DNA from: CAZCGA01 sp964498075
GTDB taxonomy: Bacteria > Desulfobacterota > Binatia > HRBIN30
DNA length: 39,671 bases
Assembly: GCA_964498075.1 (NCBI GenBank)
Contig: CAZCGA010000050.1
Span: forward strand, 1-39,671
Direction of reading: 5' to 3'
The notes under the pieces are model-generated. The model made no database searches. It saw only the letters and a program-made list of their open reading frames with translations, and was not told the origin of the DNA. Shown here in pieces: positions 1 to 7,770 of this stretch (the stretch's first letter is position 1; every line of letters starts with the position of its first letter). The position numbers and the translations under genes were made by a program.

Positions 1-28
1 CGATCAACCGATGCATCATGGTGAAAAT

Positions 29-2011
29 CTACCCACACGCTTTGGAGAAGAGGCAATCATTTGTATAGGTCTTCTTGAGCTCGTCCGTGAGAAACTCGAT
101 CCCTCGCTTAAGAACAGCACCGGGCGCGAACCACTGCGCGGATAGCCCGCACTCTCTTAGGACCGTCTGAACGGATTGAAACTCTGCAGTCGCGTGCTGC
201 TTAATCTGCCTATCGTCAGGCATCGAGTCAGATGTCCCAGCTAGATTCGATGCCGCACGCGTCAGCGATGTCTGGTAGGCCCTCCAATCCGGCGAGTCAA
301 CCAAGTTTGCATCAGAGTAGATCTCACCCTTGATGCCATCGAGCATTCGCAGCAGCACATTTCGGTACGCGGGCCACAGTTTGGGAGTTGCGCCGGCGGA
401 ACCAACGACTAGAGGCCTCAAATCTGCAAAGACAGCAAGCCACTGGGCGTTCGAGTACTGGTTCAATCCACCTATCAACCGCATGGCGGCTTCTATCCAC
501 GTTCCGCCATTGTTGCGGACGAGATAGTCCACCGCCATGACGTACCCCACCTGAAACGCCTTTGTCGTGAAGGAGCGGTAGATGACGTCAGCATCGTTGC
601 GGTCGGTATTGAGCATCTTCGCCCGGCCCTCTGAGAAGCTTCTCTCTACCTCGTCAATCGCACTTTTATATTTCTTGGATCGCGGATTATCTGCCGCTGT
701 TTCAAAGCTCCAGTAGAGCCCCTCTCCGCCGCAGAACACCTTGTTCCAGACCTCTGTGGTCGTTGTATCGCCTTGAGTCGAAATCTGTTCCGCCAAGACA
801 CGGGAGGCCTCATAGTGGGGTTTCAGGAAGCCCAGCTCATCGAACAATTGCGTCAGTACGGGTTGATAGTCGCTCCGAAAGCGCTGGCGAAAATCACGGG
901 CGTCGGTGGGCGACTTGAATATCACTCCCGAACCCTCCTCATCACCGCCGCTGTGCGGTACTGGAAGGGTCGGCCACAGCTGAGCAAAGCGCGCGGTGTT
1001 GCGCTGCAAGTGCATGCGTTGGACGTTCCATTGCGATAGCTGATCATAGGTCGTCGTTCCGAAAAAAGCCCAGCGGAGCGCCTCCTCCACGATTTCTGGA
1101 GTTGTCAAGGCGAAGCTGGGAAATAACCCGGTGGCCAGTTCCACGTCCATGTCGAACGCACCGTGGAGCAGAGAGAACCTGTTGGCGTCGAATCCCCTCT
1201 CGCTCGCGAGATTGTAGAATTCCTGTGTCCCGACACAGCTGACCGTACGATCGTCTAGAAGAATCGTTCTAGCGGGGCTGACCGGCTTCGCGTTATTGTT
1301 CACGTCTACAAACAACTGGCGAGATATGAGCCGGGGATCAATGTCCTTGGTCGACTCGAACCAGATCAGGGTCACCGGTAGATCAGCATCAAGAGGCGCG
1401 GCTGCGCTGACCTTGTCATAGAACGTCTGGTAGATGCTCTCCTGCGGCTGAAAGACACCGGAGACAAATCGGAAGGCATTGGCCCGGTGTTGTCCGTCCA
1501 GGACGATGATATCTGTCTTGCTGGTCACGATCCGAAGGAGCCCCATAGGGAGCTGATCGGTGCCTAGCTTGAAGGACTGCACTGACCAGCAGCCCTCAAA
1601 GTCAACCGAATCAGAGCCCGCCGCAGCGGGGTGTGGGTAGTGTGCTTCGCCGCTTGAGGTGACGAGATAGTTCCTAGGAACTATCACCGCCAAGATTGCC
1701 GGGAAGAAGCCGATTTGCCTCTGGCTACCTTGCAGGTACGGAACAAGCTCCTGCGCCACCCGGGCGTCGTTGAGATCTCGCTGCAGCAGTGAGCTCAGGT
1801 CGTGCAGATCCTTCGCGCTCGTGCGCTCCCTCATCGGCTTGAGTTCCTTGAGGAGGGACGCATGACCATCTGACCGCGTGGGATTGGCGAACGTCGAGAC
1901 ATACTTGATCTGAAAGGGACTACCCCCGATTCGGAATCCCCCAAACAGCCCATAGAGGTCGATCGTCGACGGCTCCGCAAGCTTCCCCTTAAGCTGTAAT
2001 TCGGACGGCAT
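29..2011 (-). CDS. DGQHR-domain (DndB-like) protein, last gene of the Ssp-like operon
   Basis: The protein has about 660 residues and carries the motif LDGQHRANAF, with DGQHR at about residues 172-176. This motif defines the DGQHR/DndB family associated with DNA phosphorothioation; a related DGQQR motif occurs in the PT-sensing effector SspE. The C-terminal two thirds has no motif I recognise. At 660 residues it is longer than typical DndB (about 350-400). An in-frame TTG at 2041 would overlap the upstream gene, but I chose the ATG at 2011 because AGAAAGGAAG precedes it at suitable spacing. That leaves 16 nt to the GIY-YIG gene stop, so the two are probably co-transcribed and coupled. Inference: it is a sensor or regulatory partner of the upstream nuclease. 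It could instead be a DndB-type repressor. Confidence 0.75.
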   Translation of the reverse strand: MPSELQLKGKLAEPSTIDLYGLFGGFRIGGSPFQIKYVSTFANPTRSDGHASLLKELKPMRERTSAKDLHDLSSLLQRDLNDARVAQELVPYLQGSQRQIGFFPAILAVIVPRNYLVTSSGEAHYPHPAAAGSDSVDFEGCWSVQSFKLGTDQLPMGLLRIVTSKTDIIVLDGQHRANAFRFVSGVFQPQESIYQTFYDKVSAAAPLDADLPVTLIWFESTKDIDPRLISRQLFVDVNNNAKPVSPARTILLDDRTVSCVGTQEFYNLASERGFDANRFSLLHGAFDMDVELATGLFPSFALTTPEIVEEALRWAFFGTTTYDQLSQWNVQRMHLQRNTARFAQLWPTLPVPHSGGDEEGSGVIFKSPTDARDFRQRFRSDYQPVLTQLFDELGFLKPHYEASRVLAEQISTQGDTTTTEVWNKVFCGGEGLYWSFETAADNPRSKKYKSAIDEVERSFSEGRAKMLNTDRNDADVIYRSFTTKAFQVGYVMAVDYLVRNNGGTWIEAAMRLIGGLNQYSNAQWLAVFADLRPLVVGSAGATPKLWPAYRNVLLRMLDGIKGEIYSDANLVDSPDWRAYQTSLTRAASNLAGTSDSMPDDRQIKQHATAEFQSVQTVLRECGLSAQWFAPGAVLKRGIEFLTDELKKTYTNDCLFSKACG

Positions 2012-2027
2012 CGTCGCAGCTTCCTTT

Positions 2028-2666
2028 CTAGCGCCTTCCAAAGAGCGGCAGGAAGGCTCGATTCGCGAAACGCTCTGCAGCTCGAAGTTCGGCCCGCTCG
2101 ATTGACGGCTGATAGATGATCTTTACGAACAACGGCAAGATGGTTTGGCCGTGGGTTCGCAGCAAGTCCCCGATACGCTCCCCAAAGACACTGGATTCCT
2201 CGGTCGTGTCGATGGCGAGTTCAGGCGGTTGGGACGCTCCCGTTCCACCATTCGTTCTTGCCAACGTATCCTCAAGAGCCCGAACGTGTTGCTGAAGGCG
2301 ACTCCGCATACCCTTGGAGATCCCAATATAAATCGGAGGTGAGAAAACCGCGGAGGCCGCAGCGATTGCGCCAGTGAGGCCCGGAAGCGAATCACGGTCC
2401 GGCCGCGTGCGGTCAAGGTCGCCCCGATACTCTTCCCCGAGGTGCGCTCTTGCACACACCTGTAGCCGCTTGCCGGCAAGGACACCGGTGTAAGACGCGA
2501 GCGCGTCGGTTGACCCCGTATTCGGCAAGACCCGAAGGTACCATGCGTACAGCCCGGGTTCCTCGCTAGCGAAGCCGATGTCCGGTGCGCGCAGGACTTG
2601 ATAGGTATGCAAATCTCCGTATTGGAAGTCGTATGAAACGAACGAGCCTACTCCCGGTGCCACCAT
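2028..2666 (-). CDS. GIY-YIG nuclease-like protein
   Basis: This is a 212-residue protein. GLYAWY at 38-43 and IYIGIS at 112-117 match the two halves of the GIY-YIG core. They are followed by Arg123 in GMRSRLQQH and by Glu198 in AAERFANRAFLPLFGRR, the expected positions of the catalytic Arg and of the Glu near the C-terminus. The spacing between the GIY and YIG halves (about 70 residues) is longer than in the minimal domain, so there is an insertion. The ATG at 2666 lies 12 nt after the stop of the sspD-like gene, with only a weak ribosome binding site. Its place between phosphorothioation-type genes and a DGQHR protein suggests a DNA-cleaving effector. No such pairing is known to me, and function is inferred from motifs and context only. 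Confidence 0.7.
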   Translation of the reverse strand: MVAPGVGSFVSYDFQYGDLHTYQVLRAPDIGFASEEPGLYAWYLRVLPNTGSTDALASYTGVLAGKRLQVCARAHLGEEYRGDLDRTRPDRDSLPGLTGAIAAASAVFSPPIYIGISKGMRSRLQQHVRALEDTLARTNGGTGASQPPELAIDTTEESSVFGERIGDLLRTHGQTILPLFVKIIYQPSIERAELRAAERFANRAFLPLFGRR

Positions 2667-2678
2667 CGGCTGATCATC

Positions 2679-2956
2679 TTATGAATGGCAGAAGAAGCAG
2701 GGAACCTCGTCGTCTTCATCGTCGTAGACCGCTGCTAGTACCTGAACGAGGGGTTGGTCTTGCTGCTTCTTCGTCTCGACAGCCAACGCACTACGGTGAC
2801 GTTCTCTGATTTCTTCGATCCTGCCGGGATCCTCAAGGTCGCTGAGAGATTCTTTCTCGCTCCACGTGTACCGCTCGCTGGTCACAGGGTCGACCTTTTC
2901 ATACCCTTTAGCTAGCTGGTAAAGAATCGGGTGCCTCTCACGGAGTCCCACCCACT
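2679..2956 (-). pseudogene. sspD: 3' fragment of the interrupted sspD-like gene
   Basis: Reading leftward from the CCACT repeat, this stretch encodes about 90 residues beginning WVGLRERHPILYQLAKGYEK and ending in CFFCHS. It is the natural continuation of the 5' fragment (7237-7770), which stops after FFQRKHEW. Joining the two at the shared Trp codon gives RKHEWVGLRERHP in one frame and a protein of about 268 residues. The open frame runs on to 3059 only because transposon sequence happens to stay open; those 34-36 N-terminal residues are transposon-derived. The fragment carries a possible metal-binding CFFC at its C-terminus. It is 12 nt upstream of the GIY-YIG gene. Confidence 0.82.
2952..2956. 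repeat. Target-site duplication, left copy (CCACT)
   Basis: CCACT here is repeated directly at 7237-7241, on the other side of the transposon. The T may belong to the transposon end (TGAG...), which would make the duplication 4 bp (CCAC). Either reading restores the same joined sspD frame. Confidence 0.7.
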
Positions 2957-3067
2957 GAGCACGGCCACGCAGCCTGAGGTCTTCAGCATCGAGCTTCGAC
3001 ACCCTCTTTGAGGAAAACAGACGAAGCACCCCTCGGAGAGCTTGATTCAAGCCCTCCAAGAGGGTTC

Positions 3068-3101
3068 GCCTCCTTCAGTCCTAGCAAGACGAGAAGGAGG
3101 C
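3068..3101 (+). promoter_or_regulatory. Hairpin that can mask the ribosome binding site of the first transposon gene
   Basis: GCCTCCTTC (3068-3076) is the perfect complement of GAAGGAGGC (3093-3101), with a 16-nt loop. The right arm contains AAGGAGG, the ribosome binding site for the TTG start at 3106. Any transcript entering from outside the left end could fold and hide this site. Regulatory use is inferred. Confidence 0.5.
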
Positions 3102-3105
3102 TTCC

Positions 3106-3729
3106 TTGTGGCACGACGTTTTGGCGGATTCCAGGTTCTTCTCGGCGCTGACGAGGTACGATGAGGATCTCGCGGCGGCGGCGCGAGCCGCAGGGTGCGC
3201 GTGCGGCGGACGGCTCGACAGCGCGCGCTACCCGCGCAAGCCGCGCGGCGGTCCGGTGGATCTGGGCGCGGAGTACGGCTGGCGGCTGAGCTTCTGCTGC
3301 GCCGAGGAAGGCTGCCGACGGCGGGTGACGCCGCCGTCGGTGCGCTATCTCGGCCGGCGGGTCTACCTCGGCGTGGTGGTCGTGCTGGTCTCGGCGATGG
3401 AGCACGGGCTGTCCGTGCGGCGCGTGGCCGAGCTGAATCAGCATCTGGGGATCGGGCTGCGCACGCTGCGACGATGGCGACGGTGGTGGCGCTCGACGTT
3501 CGTCGAAAGTCGCCTCTGGCGCGGCGCGCGCGGCCGCTTCATGCCGCCGGTGGAGGAGAGCGCGTTGCCGTTCTCGCTGCTGGCGCGCTTCGGTGGCGGG
3601 ACTGCCGCGCAGGCGCGGCGCGTACTCGAATTTCTCTCGGCGCTGACGACGACGGCGGCGCCGGCAAACGCGAGGGTTCGAGCCGGGGCGGTGAACGACC
3701 CGCAGAAGATGCGATCTGCCGAGGAGTGA
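3106..3729 (+). CDS. Zn-ribbon/HTH DNA-binding protein of the transposon
   Basis: This 207-residue protein opens with a TTG start five bases after AAGGAGG. The N-terminal third has paired cysteines (CACGG near residue 30; CCAEEGC near 65) typical of a zinc ribbon. A region follows that looks like a helix-turn-helix (AELNQHLGIGLRTLRRWRRW, about residues 109-128), as in the N-termini of transposase accessory proteins. There is no DDE catalytic set, so it is not the transposase. It is the first gene of the element, 81 bp upstream of the transposase, and probably binds the transposon ends or targets. I do not recognise a named family. Confidence 0.6.
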   Translation: MWHDVLADSRFFSALTRYDEDLAAAARAAGCACGGRLDSARYPRKPRGGPVDLGAEYGWRLSFCCAEEGCRRRVTPPSVRYLGRRVYLGVVVVLVSAMEHGLSVRRVAELNQHLGIGLRTLRRWRRWWRSTFVESRLWRGARGRFMPPVEESALPFSLLARFGGGTAAQARRVLEFLSALTTTAAPANARVRAGAVNDPQKMRSAEE

Positions 3730-3810
3730 TCGGCTCGTCGTAAGGTCCCCCCAGCGACAAACGAGGCGGCATGGCTCGAAGCGGCCGCCCGAGGAGGAGG
3801 ATCGAGACGG

Positions 3811-5295
3811 ATGAGCGACGACGAGAGAGACCGCTCGCGAGACGGCTGGGCACGGCTGCGCTTCGCGGTCGTGGGACCGCTCCTCGCATCACCACCGCGG
3901 CGCGGCGATCTGCAGGAAGAGATCGCCCGCCTGGCCGAGAAATCCTGGCGTCACCCACGCACGGGGGAGCCCGTGCGCTTCGGCCGCTCGACCATCGAGC
4001 GTTGGCTCTACGCAGCCCGCGCCAGCCGCGACCCAGTCGCCGCCCTCGCCCGTGCCGTGCGTCGCGATCTGGGCTCGCAGCCGAGCCTTGCGCTCGAGCT
4101 GCGCCAGCTCGTGCGCCGCCAGTACGAGGAGCACCCGGGCTGGACGGTCAAGCTCCACTACGACAATCTCCTCGCCCGCGTCGCCCGGTCTCGAGAGCTC
4201 GGCGCCGTGCCCTCCTACCACTCGGTGCGCCGCTTCATGAAGGCCGCCGGGCTCGAGCGCAAGCGACGAGTACGGCTTCGCTTGCGCGGCGAGGGGCACG
4301 ATGCATCTCGCGGCCGAGGCAATTTCGAGGTGCGCAGCTACGAGGTCGCCCACACCCACGGTCTCTGGCACGCCGACTTCCACCACGGCTCGCGCAAGGT
4401 GCTGACCGCCGAGGGCAGCTGGAAGACTCCGCTCCTGGTCTGTTTCATGGACGACCACTCGCGCCTCGTGTGCCATCTCCAGTGGTATCTGGAGGAGACG
4501 GCCGAGTGCTTCGTGCACGCGCTGGTGCAGGCGATCTTGAAGCGTGGTCTGCCGCGGGCGCTGCTCACCGACAATGGCTCGGCGATGCTCGCCGCCGAGA
4601 CCAGAGGTGGTCTCGAGCGCCTCGGCATCGTGCACCGGCGCACGCTCGCCTACGCCGCTTACCAGAACGCCAAGCAGGAGGTCTTCTGGGCGCAAGTGGA
4701 GGGCCGGCTTCTGGCGATGCTCGAAGGCGTCCACGATTTGAGCCTCGCACTGCTGAACGAGGCGACGCAGGCCTGGGTGGAGACCGAGTACCACCGCCGC
4801 CTCCATTCGGAGCTCGGCTCGACGCCGCTCGAGCGCTACCTCAGCGCTGCGACCGTCGGCCGCCCGAGCCCTTCGCCCGAGGAGCTTCGCCGCGCCTTTC
4901 GCGCCGACGCCGTGCGCACGCACAGACGCACCGACGGCACGCTCTCTCTCTTGGGTCGCCGCTTCGAGGTCCCGGCCCGCTTCCGCCATCTCGAACGGCT
5001 CCACCTGCGCTACGCCGGCTGGGATCTCTCCCACGTCGACCTGGTCGATGCCCGCACCGGCGAGATCCTCACTCCCCTCTACCCGCTCGACAAGCGACAG
5101 AACGCCAGCGGACGGCGGCGCCGACTCACTCCCGCTCGGCCCGACAGTGCGGCGACGACGCCATCGGCAGCGCCGCCGCCGCCCGCCTCGGGGATCGCGC
5201 CGCTCCTCTCGGAGCTCCTCGCCGACTACGCCGCCACCGGTCTCCCGCCGGCCTACCTGCCGCAGGAGTCGAAGAACGACAAGGAGAACTCATGA
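3811..5295 (+). CDS. DDE (rve-fold) transposase
   Basis: A 494-residue transposase with an integrase core. WHADFHH (Asp189), LLTDNGSAM (Asp254) and NAKQE (Glu290) form a DD(35)E triad, the spacing usual for retroviral-integrase-type transposases. The N-terminal 180 residues contain probable helix-turn-helix DNA-binding regions, and the C-terminal part has the small beta-barrel domain usual after the core (FEVPARFRHLERLHLRYAG). ATG at 3811 follows GGAGGAGGATC. The stop overlaps the next gene by ATGA, so transposase and ATPase are coupled. That pairing is the TniA/TniB or MuA/MuB arrangement, in which the ATPase selects the target. The triad is intact, so the element may be active. Confidence 0.88.
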   Translation: MSDDERDRSRDGWARLRFAVVGPLLASPPRRGDLQEEIARLAEKSWRHPRTGEPVRFGRSTIERWLYAARASRDPVAALARAVRRDLGSQPSLALELRQLVRRQYEEHPGWTVKLHYDNLLARVARSRELGAVPSYHSVRRFMKAAGLERKRRVRLRLRGEGHDASRGRGNFEVRSYEVAHTHGLWHADFHHGSRKVLTAEGSWKTPLLVCFMDDHSRLVCHLQWYLEETAECFVHALVQAILKRGLPRALLTDNGSAMLAAETRGGLERLGIVHRRTLAYAAYQNAKQEVFWAQVEGRLLAMLEGVHDLSLALLNEATQAWVETEYHRRLHSELGSTPLERYLSAATVGRPSPSPEELRRAFRADAVRTHRRTDGTLSLLGRRFEVPARFRHLERLHLRYAGWDLSHVDLVDARTGEILTPLYPLDKRQNASGRRRRLTPARPDSAATTPSAAPPPPASGIAPLLSELLADYAATGLPPAYLPQESKNDKENS

Positions 5296-6143
5296 ACGAT
5301 CCCGCACTGGCGCCCTTCGCGCTCAAGTGGAACCCCTTCTCCCCCGCGGTGCCCACCGAGGCGCTGCTCGCCACACCGGCGGTCGAGCACTTCCTGCGCC
5401 GCATCGAGAAGACGCAGCTCAAGGAGGGCGGCTTCGCGCTCGTGACCGGCGACCCGGGTGTCGGCAAGAGCGTCGTGCTCCGGCTCTTGGCCGAGCGGCT
5501 CGAGCGGCTGCCCGAAGTCGAGGTCGGCGCTCTCGCCCGCCCGCAGGGGAACTTGGCCGACTTCTACCGCGAGCTCGGCGATCTCTTCAGCGTCCCACTC
5601 CGGCCGCACAACCGCTGGGCTGGCTCCAAGACCCTGCGCGAGCGCTGGCAGCACCACTACGAGGCGACGCTCGTGCGGCCCGCGCTGCTGATCGACGAGG
5701 CGCAGGAGATGACTCCTACCGTGCTGAACGAGCTGCGGCTCCTCTCGAGCGCCCGCTTCGACTCCCGCATCCTGCTCACCGTGGTGCTCGCGGGCGACGC
5801 GCGTCTCGTCGAGAAGCTCCGGGCGGAGGAGCTCCTGCCGCTCGGCTCGCGCATCCGCATCCGCCTGGCGCTCGAGCCCGCCACGCCGGAGGAACTCCTC
5901 GGCTGCCTGCGCCACCTCTGTGCTCAGGCGGGAAATGCGCAGCTCATGACCCACGGCCTGATGCAGACACTCAGCGAGCACGCACTCGGCAACCGCCGTG
6001 TCCTGGTGAACACCGCGGCCGAGCTGCTGGCCCTGGCCGCCGACCGCAACCTCGCGCAGATCGACGAGAAGCTCTATCTGGACCTCGTCGGCGCGCCCCG
6101 CCCGGCACCGCGGCGGGCCGCGGCCGAGCGGCGGCGGGCATGA
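5292..6143 (+). CDS. AAA ATPase, TniB/ExeA-like transposition partner
   Basis: This 283-residue AAA protein opens with NDPALAPFALKWNPFSPAV, resembling the ExeA/TniB start. It has Walker A GDPGVGKS at 53-60 and Walker B LLIDEAQEM at 132-140. In known rve transposons this partner binds DNA with ATP and recruits the transposase to targets. The ATG at 5292 overlaps the transposase stop (ATGA) and follows AAGGAG. Its own stop overlaps the next gene the same way. The C-terminus is rich in Arg and Ala and may bind DNA. Confidence 0.85.
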   Translation: MNDPALAPFALKWNPFSPAVPTEALLATPAVEHFLRRIEKTQLKEGGFALVTGDPGVGKSVVLRLLAERLERLPEVEVGALARPQGNLADFYRELGDLFSVPLRPHNRWAGSKTLRERWQHHYEATLVRPALLIDEAQEMTPTVLNELRLLSSARFDSRILLTVVLAGDARLVEKLRAEELLPLGSRIRIRLALEPATPEELLGCLRHLCAQAGNAQLMTHGLMQTLSEHALGNRRVLVNTAAELLALAADRNLAQIDEKLYLDLVGAPRPAPRRAAAERRRA

Positions 6144-7102
6144 AGCGGCTCCCTCTCTGTCGGGCCGGAGACCTCGGCGCCGATCAACCGCCGCCCCGGC
6201 GCTGGCTCGTCGAGTCGCTCTGGGCCGAGCGCGCCGTCGGCATCCTGGGTGGCGAGCCCAAGTGCGGCAAATCGCTCCTCGCCCTCGACCTGGCCGTCTC
6301 GGTCGCCTCCGGCACACCGTGTCTGCGCCGCTTCCCGGTGGACAAGCGCGGCCGCGTGCTCCTCTATGCCGCCGAGGATTCGCTCCCGATCGTGCGCGAG
6401 CGCCTCGACGGGATTGCTGCGGCTGCCGGCATCGGACTCGGCTCGCTCGACCTCTTCGTCATCACCGCCCCCTCGCTCCGTCTCGACACCGACACCGATC
6501 GCGGCCGTCTCGAGGAGACCGTGCGGATCGCCCGTCCGCGGCTTCTCGTCCTCGATCCCTTCGTGCGTCTGCACTCGATCGACGAGAACGTCGCCGGCGA
6601 GGTCGCACCTCTGCTCGGGTATCTCCGCCGCCTCGAACGCACCTACGAGACCGCCGTGCTCCTCGTGCATCATGTCCGCAAGGGCGCCGCCAAGCTCCGC
6701 GGCGGCCAGGCGCTTCGCGGCAGCTCCGAGCTCCACGCCTGGGGCGATTCCAACCTCTACCTCCGCCGCCGCGGCGACAGCTTGCGCCTGAGCGTCGAGC
6801 ACCGCGCAGCTGCGGCCTTCGACGATCTCTCCCTCGGCTTCCCCTCCGCCGGTCGCCCTCTGGCGCTCGAGATCGTGGACGAACCTGCCGCCCAACCGCA
6901 ATCGCAGAACGCAGAGCCGATGACCGCCACCCCTCACCAGCGCGTCTACGACGCTCTGGCTGCCGCCTCTGAGCCCCTCGCTCTCGCCGAGCTGCGCAAC
7001 GCCTGCAGGATCCGCACTTCGACCCTCTGCTCCATCCTCACCGCCCTCACCGCCGAGGGCACCATCAGCAAGACCAACAGCGGCTACGCCGTCATCCGCT
7101 GA
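6140..7102 (+). CDS. RepA-like (AAA_25/RecA-fold) ATPase with C-terminal winged helix
   Basis: A 320-residue protein with Walker A GGEPKCGKS at 37-45, a Walker B strand LLVLDPFVRLH and a later LLVHHVRKG segment. This layout is typical of hexameric RecA-fold ATPases of the RepA/RSF1010 type. The last 60-70 residues (from HQRVYDALAAASEPLALAEL) read like a winged helix that binds DNA. The ATG at 6140 overlaps the preceding stop. A helicase-like fourth gene is not part of the minimal TniA/TniB machine. It may help replication, target remodelling or resolution, but this is inference. No resolvase gene is visible. Confidence 0.75.
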   Translation: MKRLPLCRAGDLGADQPPPRRWLVESLWAERAVGILGGEPKCGKSLLALDLAVSVASGTPCLRRFPVDKRGRVLLYAAEDSLPIVRERLDGIAAAAGIGLGSLDLFVITAPSLRLDTDTDRGRLEETVRIARPRLLVLDPFVRLHSIDENVAGEVAPLLGYLRRLERTYETAVLLVHHVRKGAAKLRGGQALRGSSELHAWGDSNLYLRRRGDSLRLSVEHRAAAAFDDLSLGFPSAGRPLALEIVDEPAAQPQSQNAEPMTATPHQRVYDALAAASEPLALAELRNACRIRTSTLCSILTALTAEGTISKTNSGYAVIR

Positions 7103-7109
7103 TGCGCCA

Positions 7110-7165
7110 TTTCCCATTTCCGTTTCCCGCTCTCTCTAGCCATGTCGGGAAACGGAAATGGGAAA
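7110..7165 (+). terminator. Perfect 20-bp inverted repeat after the last transposon gene
   Basis: Arms 7110-7129 and 7146-7165 are exact complements (TTTCCCATTTCCGTTTCCCG and its reverse complement) with a 16-nt loop. It begins 8 bp after the stop of the RepA-like gene and lies about 70 bp inside the right end. No T-run follows, so it may be a processed 3' end, a protein-binding palindrome or a small repeat rather than an intrinsic terminator. Confidence 0.55.
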
Positions 7166-7233
7166 CGGCCCTCCCACGTGGCCCCGTCCCTCGAAAAGCG
7201 TGAGCGCGTCTCCATCAGCAAGCGTGCTCACTC

Positions 7234-7770
7234 TCACCACTCGTGCTTCCGTTGGAAGAAGCAGAAGTAGCACCCCGAGCGCGTTCTCCATTCATAGTAC
7301 GCGGGTACGCCGAGACCGCTCTCTTCAAGAATGCGGTACACATCGTCCACCGTGATGCCTGCCTCTTTGAAGGGATAGACGGCATGAATGTTTGGTTTCG
7401 TGGACACGTACGCGGTGCGATCTTCGTCGGCCCGGATGCCGACGTACATCATGACTTCGTCGTTGCCGACGTACTTCTCGAACGGCTTGATCTTGAGCGC
7501 CTTTGTGCACCAGCGCATACGCGAGGATGGAAGGTAGCCGTTGTAGACCTGTAGCCAGTGGTCGAAGCCGCGGTCGTCGCTGAGCCGCACGATCTTCTTG
7601 CCGAGGAATGCCTCGATCTTGTCAAGGTACTCGTAGGTCTCGGGCAGCTCCTTCTTGGTGTCGCAGAACACGTACTCCATCTCCGCGACGCGATCGCGCA
7701 TGTAGACCGCCAGAGCGGTGCTGTCCTTTCCGCCGGATAGCGAGAGAATGTGCCGCACCTTCGAGCTCAT
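7234..7770 (-). pseudogene. sspD: 5' fragment of sspD-like ATP pyrophosphatase (PAPS-reductase fold)
   Basis: The 178-residue open frame has the PP-loop motif SGGKDS at 12-17. It also has SRMRWCTKALKIKPFE and a CYFC pair before FFQRKHEW, features of the DndC/SspD/PAPS-reductase family. In DndC and SspD this fold activates DNA for sulfur insertion. The frame stops abruptly after HEW at a TGA that lies in the transposon end, while the rest of the protein is at 2679-2951. The ATG at 7770 overlaps the stop of the upstream ATPase gene (ATGA). The truncated product keeps the PP-loop and the first cysteine pair but lacks about 90 residues, so it is probably inactive. Confidence 0.85.
7237..7241. repeat. 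Target-site duplication, right copy (CCACT)
   Basis: Direct repeat of 2952-2956. On the minus strand it supplies the last Trp codon of the 5' sspD fragment. The next codon (7236-7234) is a TGA provided by the transposon end. Confidence 0.7.

Larger units (their letters stand above)
2956..7236 (+). mobile_element. Four-gene rve-type (TniA/TniB-like) transposon inserted in sspD
   Basis: The element carries four plus-strand genes: a Zn-ribbon/HTH protein, a DD(35)E integrase-fold transposase, an AAA ATPase, and a RepA-like ATPase. The last three overlap by ATGA. The boundaries come from the split target gene. The left end begins TGAGCACG (2956-2963). On the right, the complement begins TGAG at 7236 and carries the same TGAGCACG at 7230-7223, six bases further in. 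Direct CCAC(T) repeats flank it. TG...CA ends and a 4-5 bp duplication fit the Mu/Tn5053/Tn7-like rve superfamily. Exact ends are uncertain by up to 6 bp, and I did not establish the longer multi-repeat ends of that superfamily. It is inserted antisense to the host operon. Confidence 0.8.

Noticed and set aside
29..2011. Calling the DGQHR protein DndB itself
   Set aside because: It is much longer than DndB, and dndC/D/E partners are missing; the neighbours are Ssp-like instead.
2957..3059. N-terminal 34-36 residues of the frame leading into the 3' sspD fragment (MEGLNQALRG...)
   Set aside because: They are encoded by the transposon's left end and have no counterpart in the rebuilt protein.
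3771..6143. Very long open frame of 790 codons over the transposase gene
   Set aside because: It reads Arg/Ala/Pro-rich low-complexity sequence in another frame for its first half. Its second half is the real AAA ATPase, which starts at 5292 with its own ribosome site.
5048..7102. 684-codon frame ending at the RepA-like stop
   Set aside because: Only the part from 6140 has the P-loop protein; the upstream portion is Arg/Pro-rich shadow sequence of the ATPase gene.
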